Positions 52,285 through 60,100 of a DNA stretch of 64,000 nt are shown piece after piece. The notes beneath the pieces were generated by a model. The model saw nothing but the letters and a program-made list of their open reading frames with translations, ran no database searches and had not been told where the DNA came from. Source of the DNA: Halobacterium zhouii (GTDB lineage: Archaea; Halobacteriota; Halobacteria; Halobacteriales; Halobacteriaceae); assembly GCF_021249405.1 (NCBI RefSeq), contig NZ_CP089594.1, forward strand, positions 62,001-126,000, read 5' to 3'. Position numbers and translations under genes: made by a program. How positions within the stretch are numbered: position 1 is the first letter of the stretch; each line of letters starts with the position of its first letter.

Positions 52285-52466
52285 CGTCTGCCACGCGAGA
52301 AGCCAGCAAGTAATCCGCTTCCGTCTATCGGATTCCGGCCGAACCCCGGGCGGTTCGACAGCGCAGCGCCGTCGCGAACACCGACGCGAGCGGCCGTTGC
52401 CGACCTCCGTTTACGAGCGGCCAGCCCGACACGTTTGGAAGCAAGTGAGTACAAGCCGGAAGGAGA

Positions 52467-52480
52467 CACATAACAAACCC
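52467..52480 (+). promoter_or_regulatory. CATAACAAAC element, plus-strand copy
   Basis: The plus strand reads CACATAACAAACCC, 24-37 bp before the ATG at 52504, the TATA-box position for a leaderless transcript. Confidence 0.55.
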
Positions 52481-52503
52481 GCTCGGTGGCGTTTCACCGG
52501 TAC

Positions 52504-54111
52504 ATGACCGAGGCCTCCGAGAACCGTGTGCTCCTCGTCGGCCTCGACGCCGCCTGCGACGCCGTCCTCGACCCCCTACTCGAGGACGGGCGACTGCCGA
52601 CCATCGGGTCGGTGCTCGCAGACGGCGTCAGAGGCAGACTCGAGTCGCAGTTCCCGCCCTGGACACCGAGCGCGTGGCCGTCGTTGTTCACCGGGACGAA
52701 CCCCGGGAAACACGGCGCGTACGGCTTCCTCTCGTTCGACGGCTACGACTGGGACGTCGTGAACAGAACCCGCGTTCGACAGCACGCACTCTGGGAACTC
52801 CTGGACCACCACGGGCTGTCGAGCGTCGTCGTCAACGTCCCCGTCACACATCCACCCCGGCCGTTCGACGGCGCGCTGATTCCCGGGTACACGGCGCCCG
52901 AGGATGCCAGCGGCCACCCCGACGGCGTGCTCGACGACGTCGAAGCCGAGCTCGGGCCGTACTCGGTCTACGGCGAGCACCACGACGACCCGGCTGACGC
53001 CCGGGCGGAGTACGAGCACCTCGTCGAATCCCGGGGGGACGCGTTCTGTCACCTGGTCGAACGCGTCGACCCCGACTTTGGCTTCCTCCAGTTCCAGCAG
53101 ACCGACACCGTGTTCCACGAACACCCCGGGGGAGAGGAACTCGTCGCCGCGGTGTACGAGGCCGTCGACGAGCAGGTCGGCCGCGCAATCGACGCCTTCG
53201 ACCCGGACACGGTGGTGCTCGCGAGCGACCACGGCATCGGGCCGTACACCGGTAGCGAACTCCGCGTGAACGACTTCCTCGCGGAGCGCGGGCACGCCGA
53301 AACCACGAACGAGGGCGACGCCCCGTCGTGGTCCGAGCTCTCGCGGACCCGACTGCGCGGCGAGGGTGACGACGGACCCAGCACGCTGGCCCGCGCGGTC
53401 GGCGCGCTCTCGGCCGTCGGCGTCACCAGCCAGCGACTCGGGAGCGCCCTCGACCGACTGGGGCTGGCGGACCTCGCGCTCCGCGTGGCGCCCAGCGACG
53501 CCGTCCGCGCGGGCGCAGAACACGTCGATTTCTCGGAGTCGGCCGCGTTCATGCGCTCGCGGGTCGAATGTGGGGTTCGGCTCAACGTCGCCGGCCGGGA
53601 ACCTGACGGCGTCGTCGACCCCGACGAGTACGAGGCCGTGCGGGCGGACGTCATCGACGAACTCGCAGCACTCCGCCTTCCCGACGGCGGCCCCGTCTTC
53701 GACCGGGTGCTGCCCCGCGAAGCCGTCTTCGACGGCCCGTACGTCGAGGACGCGCCGGACGTCGTGCTCGTTCCCGCCAACTGGAACCAGTTCCTCTCGG
53801 CGTCCATCCACGGTGAGCGCTTCGGCGACCCCTCCGAACCCTACAACCACAAACCACACGGCGTCGTCGCGGCGGCCGGCGACGGCGTCACCGCGTCGGC
53901 CGACCCCGGCGGCGCCCACCTCCTCGACGTCGCGCCCACCGTCCTCGCGGCGTTCGGCCTCCCCGTCGCCGACCACATGGACGGCAGCGTCCTGCCCGGG
54001 TTCGACCACCCCGGCACCGACACCTATCCCGCGTTCGACGCGGCCGACGCGGCGGCGACCGACGACGCCCGCGTCGAAGAACACCTCTCGAACCTCGGCT
54101 ACCTCGAATAA
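52504..54111 (+). CDS. Alkaline phosphatase superfamily phosphodiesterase/transferase (copy B)
   Basis: This 535-residue protein has the same domain order as copy A: LLVGLDAACDAVL, PPWTPSAWPSLFTGTNPGKHG, QQTDTVFHEH, VVLASDHGIGPYTG and EDAPDVVLVPANWNQF. Identity between the two is high around the metal and nucleophile motifs and low in between. The ATG at 52504 was chosen over a GTG six codons upstream because the CATAACAAAC element (52467) then lies at promoter distance. Its stop overlaps the next start by 1 bp (TAATG), so it is coupled to the FemAB-like gene. Confidence 0.87.
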   Translation: MTEASENRVLLVGLDAACDAVLDPLLEDGRLPTIGSVLADGVRGRLESQFPPWTPSAWPSLFTGTNPGKHGAYGFLSFDGYDWDVVNRTRVRQHALWELLDHHGLSSVVVNVPVTHPPRPFDGALIPGYTAPEDASGHPDGVLDDVEAELGPYSVYGEHHDDPADARAEYEHLVESRGDAFCHLVERVDPDFGFLQFQQTDTVFHEHPGGEELVAAVYEAVDEQVGRAIDAFDPDTVVLASDHGIGPYTGSELRVNDFLAERGHAETTNEGDAPSWSELSRTRLRGEGDDGPSTLARAVGALSAVGVTSQRLGSALDRLGLADLALRVAPSDAVRAGAEHVDFSESAAFMRSRVECGVRLNVAGREPDGVVDPDEYEAVRADVIDELAALRLPDGGPVFDRVLPREAVFDGPYVEDAPDVVLVPANWNQFLSASIHGERFGDPSEPYNHKPHGVVAAAGDGVTASADPGGAHLLDVAPTVLAAFGLPVADHMDGSVLPGFDHPGTDTYPAFDAADAAATDDARVEEHLSNLGYLE

Positions 54112-55112
54112 TGGCTCTCGACGTCAGACTAGCAACAGACGACGACCTCGACCAATGGAACCGCTTCGTCGACAAATCACCACACGGCACGCCGTTCCAC
54201 ACGCTGGAGGCCCTCGACGTGCTCGCGGACCACGCCGACGCCGACCTCTACCGATACGTCGGCTACAAGGGCCAGGAGCGGGTCGGCGTGTTCCCCGTGT
54301 TCCTGCGACACCGCGGCCCCGTGACCATGGCGTTCTCTCCGCCGCCCGGGCTCAAGGTTACCTACCTCGGCCCGGTCATCGCGGACAACCAGACGAAGAC
54401 GCGGCGCAAGGAACGCCAGAACCGCCACTTCGTGCAGGCGGTGCTCGACGACGTCGAGGCAGAGCACGGACCCTTGTACTACCACGTGAAGCCCGCTGCG
54501 CAGTACCCTGACTCGCGCCCGTTCGTCTGGAACGGGTTCGAGAGTACGGTCAGTCACACGTACCACGTCGACCTCACGACCGACCGCGACGACCTCTTCG
54601 ACGCGTTCAGTAGCGACGCGCGGCGTTCGGTCCGGGACTGCCGGGACGCCGACTGTGAGGTCCGTGAGGGCGATGCGGACACTGTCAGGTGGTTTCTGCC
54701 GCGACTCGCGGCCCTCCACGACGACCGGGACGCGGCCTTCGACATCACCGCCGACTTCGTCGTGGACCTCTGGGAGAGTATGCCGGAGGACGCTGCGTAC
54801 GTCTACGAGGCGCGCGTCGACGGTGACATCGCGGGCGGGTGGGTGCTCCTGGAGTCCGGGGACACCGCGTACTACTGGCAGGCGTTCGCGACCCGCGAGG
54901 TCGACGTCGGCGTGAACGACTACGCCGTCTGGACGATGATGCAGGACGCGATGGACCGCGGCGTGGAGACGTTCGACCTCGTCGGCGCGAACAAACTCAA
55001 TCTCGCGAAGTACAAATCGAAGTTCGCTCCCGACCTCGTCACCCACGAGGCTCTCGAACGCGGGTCGTACCCGATGCGGTTCGCGGCGAACGTCTACCAG
55101 TGGATGAAGTGA
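54111..55112 (+). CDS. FemAB/GNAT-type acyl- or aminoacyl-transferase (copy 2)
   Basis: This 333-residue protein has the same length and landmarks as copy 1 at 28779: SPPPGLKVTYLGPV, RRKERQNRHF, YPDSRPFVWNGF, HVDLTTDRDDL, SSDARRSVRDCRDAD and FDLVGANKLNLAKYKSKFAPDLV. It is expected to transfer an acyl or aminoacyl group in the cytoplasm to a lipid-linked glycan precursor. It is co-transcribed with copy B of the phosphodiesterase-like proteins (1 bp overlap), giving a plus-strand pair opposite the flippase unit. Which substrate is added is unknown. Confidence 0.8.
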   Translation: MALDVRLATDDDLDQWNRFVDKSPHGTPFHTLEALDVLADHADADLYRYVGYKGQERVGVFPVFLRHRGPVTMAFSPPPGLKVTYLGPVIADNQTKTRRKERQNRHFVQAVLDDVEAEHGPLYYHVKPAAQYPDSRPFVWNGFESTVSHTYHVDLTTDRDDLFDAFSSDARRSVRDCRDADCEVREGDADTVRWFLPRLAALHDDRDAAFDITADFVVDLWESMPEDAAYVYEARVDGDIAGGWVLLESGDTAYYWQAFATREVDVGVNDYAVWTMMQDAMDRGVETFDLVGANKLNLAKYKSKFAPDLVTHEALERGSYPMRFAANVYQWMK

Positions 55113-55167
55113 CGGCGCCCGGACCGTAGCGGGCGGTTGCAACCGAACAGCGCCGCGACGCCGGCTA

Positions 55168-56565
55168 TCACCCCTGACAGTACCCTGGGAGGTCGCCGGA
55201 ATTCGATGTCTCGACGTTCGACGTGATGTACGCGGAGTCCACGGCGTGGATCGGGACGCCCGGCACGTCGACGTAGGAGTCTGCGATGCGGACGTCGCTG
55301 GCGTCCAAGAGGCCGATCCCGTTCCGACTCTCGCCACTCTCCTGGATGCAGACGTTGTGGATGGTGACGCTGTCGCGTTCGGTCACCTGGACGGCGGCCC
55401 CATCGCGTGCGGTGCCGGTGAACGTGACGTTCTCCACGTCGAGAACTGCGTCGGGGTTCGACTTCCTGACGAGTGGTTTCGCGCGGAGGCCAGTAACGCG
55501 GTCGGCGTCGGTGCGAACGTGGGTGTTCCGGATGGTGGCGCCCTCCGTCTGCGAGGAGACCGTGATCGCGCCGTCGCTGTACGTGACGTCCAGCATCTCG
55601 ACGGTACAGTCCTCTACTAGCACGTTCGACCCGCCGCGCAGACGAATGCCGCGCATGTTCGGGAAGCCCTCGGGCGCGCGGTCACACCGGACGTGTACGC
55701 CGCGGACGTGGCTGTCGCCACGGATGCGCACGTTCGAGATGCCGCTGTTCATGTACACGCCGCCGAACACCTCGATGGTTCCCTCGTCGGGGGACGCGTA
55801 CAGCGCGTTGTCGGGGAACCCCTGTATCCGGCAGTCCGCAAAGCGAATGTCGCCGCGGTTCGACCCGCCGACGAGCACGCCGCTGGCACCCGTGCCAGCC
55901 ACCGCGCCGTCCGGGAGGTGGAGGCGTTCGACGAGCGCGGAGCCGTCAGGGTCGGTGACGTCGACCCGCATGATGTTGTCCACGACGTCGAGCGTGCCCC
56001 GGACTGAGATGTCGCGCACGACGAGGCCGTCGTCGACTTTCGCGTGGAGTACGCGTCCGCCCGTGTTCCGGTGGGTGAAATCGAAGGTCAGCCCCTCCAG
56101 GCGGAACCCCGACGTGTTCCCAGGGCCGGGCGAAAAGAGGTTGTCGCTGAACCCCGGCGGCACCACGATAGTGGCGTCGTCCCCGACCACGGCGACGTTA
56201 TCGACGTCGCTCACGTTCCAGGGACCGGTCATCAGGTATCGGCCAGGCGGGAGACGGACGAGGCTGTCGTCGGTCACCTTCTCCTCCAGAATCGGCACGA
56301 TAGAGCGCGTTCCATCCGACGCGTCCAGTTCCCCGAAGTCGACGACCGTGGAGAACGCGGACCTGTCGAGGTCGTTCGCCGGACTCGCCGTGGCCGCGTC
56401 ACCGGTCGTCGGCGCGCCGGTCGCTGGACCGTTCGTCCCCGGACTCGTCTGCGTCGCGTCCGAGTCGGGCGTGCCACAGCCGGCAACCGACGCGGCGACT
56501 CCCGTCGCGAGCCACCGCAGGGCGTCACGCCGCGTCACGCGGTTTCGAGCGGACTCCTTCGACAC
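55168..56565 (-). CDS. Right-handed beta-helix lipoprotein
   Basis: This roughly 465-residue lipoprotein has a Tat-like signal (TRRDALRWLATGVAASVAGC with lipobox SVAGC) and a Thr/Gly/Pro-rich linker. A right-handed beta-helix of about 350 residues follows (VVRDISVRG, IRFADCRIQGFPDNALYAS, GTIEVFGGVYMNSGISNVRIRG, VEDCTVEML). The helix resembles the exoprotein at 46916. The start is GTG at 56565 (56571 is also possible); an ATG at 56613 would put the promoter element inside the gene. A CATAACAAT element lies 24-38 bp upstream. It probably binds or modifies surface glycan. Confidence 0.83.
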   Translation of the reverse strand: MSKESARNRVTRRDALRWLATGVAASVAGCGTPDSDATQTSPGTNGPATGAPTTGDAATASPANDLDRSAFSTVVDFGELDASDGTRSIVPILEEKVTDDSLVRLPPGRYLMTGPWNVSDVDNVAVVGDDATIVVPPGFSDNLFSPGPGNTSGFRLEGLTFDFTHRNTGGRVLHAKVDDGLVVRDISVRGTLDVVDNIMRVDVTDPDGSALVERLHLPDGAVAGTGASGVLVGGSNRGDIRFADCRIQGFPDNALYASPDEGTIEVFGGVYMNSGISNVRIRGDSHVRGVHVRCDRAPEGFPNMRGIRLRGGSNVLVEDCTVEMLDVTYSDGAITVSSQTEGATIRNTHVRTDADRVTGLRAKPLVRKSNPDAVLDVENVTFTGTARDGAAVQVTERDSVTIHNVCIQESGESRNGIGLLDASDVRIADSYVDVPGVPIHAVDSAYITSNVETSNSGDLPGYCQG

Positions 56566-56588
56566 ACTCACACTCCTCGTCCACGGGA

Positions 56589-56603
56589 GATTGTTATGCG
56601 GTC
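56589..56603 (-). promoter_or_regulatory. CATAACAAT element before beta-helix lipoprotein
   Basis: The minus strand reads GACCGCATAACAATC, 24-38 bp before the chosen GTG start, the expected TATA position for a leaderless transcript. Confidence 0.5.
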
Positions 56604-56710
56604 TGTACGCCACGAGAACCGGACCGACACCGCTCGCGCCGGGGTCAGCGAACCACCTCAGTGCGTATCACGGTCTATTTACGCGTTCGCCCTCGTAACC
56701 TCTGCCAACC

Positions 56711-56833
56711 GTGGAACAGTCGACACCTACCGTCCCGCTCCGCCTGGAGACGTCGGACGACGGCGTCGTCATCTCGGACCCCGAAAACGACGACGCGTGG
56801 CTCCGCTCGGACGTCACTGCCTCCGTCCGCTGA
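56711..56833 (+). CDS. Very small protein (40 residues) with SDPxNxxAWLxSD pattern
   Basis: This GTG-start frame encodes 40 residues, starting VEQSTPTVPLRLETSDDG and ending ISDPENDDAWLRSDVTASVR. It is acidic, and its composition is like real haloarchaeal protein; such short proteins with a DAWLxSD end seem common in this group, though this is from memory of the pattern. The spacing around it is free of other genes. A similar end is seen in the protein at 46322. No function known. Confidence 0.5.
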   Translation: MEQSTPTVPLRLETSDDGVVISDPENDDAWLRSDVTASVR

Positions 56834-57005
56834 CGGGGTGACAGCCGACTGCGGTCGCACCGCCGAACCGAGCACGCTCCCGGCCTAATAAGGTAATGTT
56901 ACCAACATTATTCCCGGTGTGCTGGTAAACATTTTAGTGGTACAACGGCCTACCCATCGGTACCTGGTGCTCCTCTACCGGAACACGGGTCATCGTTGAC
57001 CAGAA

Positions 57006-57293
57006 ATGAAAGACAACGATCACTACTCCACAGTCGAACACATCGACCGAGTCGACTGGTCGGGCGACGTGACACCGAGCACCACCATCGTCGAGGCCGT
57101 CGCGCGCGCTCGGAACTGCCGCCCGACCGACCTGGAGAGCCTCGACAAGACCATCGACACCGACGCGCTGAACGCCCTGTTCGCCCCGCGCCACGACGGC
57201 ACGCAGCGAGGCAGCGGGTCGATCTCGTTCTCGTACAGCGACCGGGACGTCACCGTGTTCAGTGACGGCCAGATCGTCGTCGACGAATCGTGA
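57006..57293 (+). CDS. HalOD1 output domain protein
   Basis: This 95-residue protein is a stand-alone HalOD1 domain, a haloarchaeal output domain of signalling proteins. Typical pieces are PSTTIVEAVARARNCRPTDLESL and the final SFSYSDRDVTVFSDGQIVVD. It contains no sensor or kinase part and may act as a partner for another signalling protein. It precedes the RdfA gene by 39 bp with T5 (57303-57307) after its stop, a possible weak archaeal terminator. Confidence 0.88.
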   Translation: MKDNDHYSTVEHIDRVDWSGDVTPSTTIVEAVARARNCRPTDLESLDKTIDTDALNALFAPRHDGTQRGSGSISFSYSDRDVTVFSDGQIVVDES

Positions 57294-57302
57294 CCCGGGT
57301 CG

Positions 57303-57307
57303 TTTTT
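57303..57307 (+). terminator. T-stretch after HalOD1 gene
   Basis: TTTTT lies 10 bp after the HalOD1 stop, within the spacer before RdfA. Archaeal RNA polymerase can terminate at such runs; a short run like this may only reduce read-through. Confidence 0.35.
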
Positions 57308-57332
57308 GAGAGTCGCCGACAACACACTGTCG

Positions 57333-57968
57333 ATGACCGACGCTGACACCCCCGACGAGACCCGGTGCAAGGTCGGTCGCCTCATCGTCACGTACGACCT
57401 CCAGGAGATGGGGGCACACCTGGAGCGTCGCTGGACCGGCGCGGGCGAGGAACGCGCGAGTCTCCGCACGCTCGCCGACGAGTTCAACCGCCAACTCCTC
57501 AGGGTCGCGCTCGCGAACGCCGGCCACAACCCCGTCGAGCAGGACGTTACGACCACCTACGAGGTGCTCACCGACGACGACGTCAGCGAGGGCGCGCGCA
57601 CCCAGAAGCGCCTCGAATTGTCGCGTGACGGCGTCGACGTCGACTCGCTACTCGGGGACTTCGTCTCCCACCAGGCCGTCCACACGTACCTCCGGCGGTA
57701 CCGCGGCGCGGAGCGCGAGAGCGACGCCGCAGACCAGATCGAGAGCGACGTGGAGACGCTCCGGCGACTCCAGGCACGAACGGGGTCCGTGACGGCCGAC
57801 GCCGTCGAGCGTTCCGCGTCGACCGAGCGCATCGACGTCGGGGAGTTCGACGTGCTCGTGAACGTCCGCGTGCTCTGCCAGGACTGCGGCGCGGACTACG
57901 AGGCCGTCGAGTTGCTGGAACGCGGTGGCTGTGACTGCGAGTCTGACCGCCGGAGCACGCAGTCGTGA
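57333..57968 (+). CDS. rdfA: Rod-determining factor RdfA family protein
   Basis: This 211-residue protein has the RdfA family pattern: CKVGRLIVTYDLQEMGAHL, SLRTLADEFNRQLLRVALANAG, TTYEVLTDDDVS and DFVSHQAVHTYLRRYRGA, then a C-terminal CxxC...CDC metal-binding-like end (CQDCGADYE, GGCDCESD). RdfA is reported to affect rod-shaped cell form in a haloarchaeon. The start at 57333 is preferred over 57306, as the extra nine residues are not family-like. It is followed after 54 bp by the SMC-like protein, an order known for this family. Confidence 0.88.
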   Translation: MTDADTPDETRCKVGRLIVTYDLQEMGAHLERRWTGAGEERASLRTLADEFNRQLLRVALANAGHNPVEQDVTTTYEVLTDDDVSEGARTQKRLELSRDGVDVDSLLGDFVSHQAVHTYLRRYRGAERESDAADQIESDVETLRRLQARTGSVTADAVERSASTERIDVGEFDVLVNVRVLCQDCGADYEAVELLERGGCDCESDRRSTQS

Positions 57969-58022
57969 CGTGATCCGGTCGGGAGACGAAGAACTATAGG
58001 CCAGCACGAACTCCCGGGGTGT

Positions 58023-59957
58023 ATGGACGAGTCCGCGGACCGACAGCCCGGGGCACGCCTCCACGCGAGGAACGTCGGCGGCATCGAGGAGGCGACCGTC
58101 GCCCTCGAACCGGGCGTGAACGTGCTGGAGGGTCGAAACGCGACGAACCGCACGTCGTTCCTGCAGTCCGTGATGGCGGCCCTCGGGAGCCGGAACGCGA
58201 GCCTGAAGGGCGACGCCGAGGAGGGACGCGTCGAACTCGACCTCCACGGCGAGCGCTACGAGCGGACACTCACTCGGGTCGACGGCGACGTGGTGTTCGG
58301 CGGCGACGGCGTGCTCGACGACCCGGATCTCGCGGACCTGTTTGCGTTCCTGCTGGAGTCGAACGAGGCGCGGCGCGCCGTCGAGCACGGCGACGACCTC
58401 CGCGAGATCATCGTGCGACCCGTCGACACGGCCAGCCTCCACGCCGAGATAGAGCGCCTGGAAGACGAGAAGCGGGAGATAGATTCGACGCTCGCGGACC
58501 TCGAGGACGTCGCGTCCCGGCAGGCGAACCGTGAGCAACGCGTCGACGAACTCGAGAGCGAGCGCGCTGACGTCCGCGAACGCCTCGCCGACGCGCGCGA
58601 GGACCTCGACGACGCCGACGACGCCGGGGAGTCGCCCGCGCTCGAGGAACTGAAGGAGGCACGCGCGGACCTCGAGGACCTCCGCTTCCGACTGCGAACG
58701 GAGCGGGAGAGCCTGGAGTCGCTGCGCGACCAGCGCGCTGACCTCGAAGCCGAGCGCGACTCGCTCCCCGAGGGCGACACCGACGTGGACGCGCTCGACG
58801 ACCGGATCGACGACCTCCGCGGGGAGCGCGAGGAACTGGAGTCAACCGTGAACGACCTCCAGGGAATTATCCGGTTCAACGAGGAGATGCTCGAGGACGC
58901 GAGTGCGGTCGGCGGAGCGCTCGCGGACGGACAGCAGGCGTCCGGGGAGGACCATCGTTCGGACGGTGGCACGGTCACCGACGCGCTCGTCGCGGACAGC
59001 GAGGAGCGCGTCTGCTGGACGTGCGGGACGACCGTGGCGACGTCACGCATCGAGGAGACCGTCGACCAGCTCACGGAGCTCAGAGAGCAAAAGCTCTCCC
59101 GGAAGAGCGACGTCGCCGACGAACTCGAGGCGCTCACCGAGCGGCGCCGCGAGGCCGAAGCGACCCGGGAGCGCTACGAGGAGGTGACGGCCTCGATCGA
59201 GGACGTAGAGGACGAGATCGAGGAGCGCGAGGCCCGCGTCGCCGACCTCGAGGACGAGCGCGAGGAACTGGAGACGACCGTCGCCGACCTCGAGGCGGCG
59301 ACGGAGGCAGACGACGAGGCCGGGACGGCACTCGAGACCGCGAAGCGCGTGAACGAACTTGAGGTCGAACTCGAGCGCGTCGAATCCGACCTCGCGGACG
59401 CCCGGGAGACGGTCGCGGAGCTGACCGAGCGGCTCGCCGAGCGCGAGGACCTCGAGGAACGCCGGGCGGAGGTCGTCGCCGAACTGACGTCGCTCCGGGA
59501 GCGCGTGGACCGCGTCGAGGAGAACGCCGTCGAAGCGTTCAACGATCACATGGAGACCGTCCTCGACTTGCTAGCGTACGACAACATCGAGCGCATCTGG
59601 ATCGAGCGCACGACGACGACCGTCCGCGAGGGCCGGGAAACCGTCGAGCGGAGCGACTTCGACCTGCACGTCGTGCGCGCGAGCGACGGCGCGGCCTACG
59701 AGGACTCGGTCGACCACCTCTCCGAGAGCGAACGCGAGGTCACCGGCCTCATCTTCGCGCTCGCTGGCTACCTCGTCCACAACCTCCACGAGACCGTGCC
59801 GTTCGTGCTCCTCGACTCTCTGGAGGCCATCGACAGCGAGCGCGTCGCCGCGCTCGTGGAGTACGTGGCCGAGCACGCGGAGTTCCTGGTCGTCGCGCTC
59901 CTGCCGGAGGACGCCGCGGCCGTCGACTGCGTGGACAACCGAGTCGAGGAGATCTGA
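58023..59957 (+). CDS. Archaea-specific SMC/Rad50-like protein
   Basis: This 644-residue protein has an N-terminal ATPase part and a C-terminal ATPase part joined by long acidic coiled coils (about 140-300 and 345-500). The Walker A region (about residues 38-46) reads GRNATNRTSF, which lacks the canonical GKS/T. A CxxC zinc hook (Cys331 and Cys334, VCWTCGTT) sits in the middle of the coil, as in Rad50. The C-terminal part has a signature-like HLSESEREVTGLIFALAGYL and FVLLDSLEAID. It follows RdfA, a usual association, so a role in cell shape or chromosome organisation is plausible. Confidence 0.85.
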   Translation: MDESADRQPGARLHARNVGGIEEATVALEPGVNVLEGRNATNRTSFLQSVMAALGSRNASLKGDAEEGRVELDLHGERYERTLTRVDGDVVFGGDGVLDDPDLADLFAFLLESNEARRAVEHGDDLREIIVRPVDTASLHAEIERLEDEKREIDSTLADLEDVASRQANREQRVDELESERADVRERLADAREDLDDADDAGESPALEELKEARADLEDLRFRLRTERESLESLRDQRADLEAERDSLPEGDTDVDALDDRIDDLRGEREELESTVNDLQGIIRFNEEMLEDASAVGGALADGQQASGEDHRSDGGTVTDALVADSEERVCWTCGTTVATSRIEETVDQLTELREQKLSRKSDVADELEALTERRREAEATRERYEEVTASIEDVEDEIEEREARVADLEDEREELETTVADLEAATEADDEAGTALETAKRVNELEVELERVESDLADARETVAELTERLAEREDLEERRAEVVAELTSLRERVDRVEENAVEAFNDHMETVLDLLAYDNIERIWIERTTTTVREGRETVERSDFDLHVVRASDGAAYEDSVDHLSESEREVTGLIFALAGYLVHNLHETVPFVLLDSLEAIDSERVAALVEYVAEHAEFLVVALLPEDAAAVDCVDNRVEEI

Positions 59958-60100
59958 CGCCCATGTCGTTACGGGCGTAGGTTCGTAACGGTCTGTGGGT
60001 CGCGTCGGTCCCGAAGGCCTGTGAGCTGTGTCGATTCCGAAGCCGTGATGAGTCGAGTCGGACTACCAGAATCGAGTGGACGGAAAGGGCGGCGGGCGCG

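Larger units (their letters stand above)
52178..52503. other. Divergent promoter region between two phosphodiesterase-like genes
   Basis: About 325 bp without a gene. It carries two copies of the CATAACAAAC element facing outward, at 52271-52284 (minus) and 52467-52480 (plus), one toward each gene. No other feature is recognised. Confidence 0.55.
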
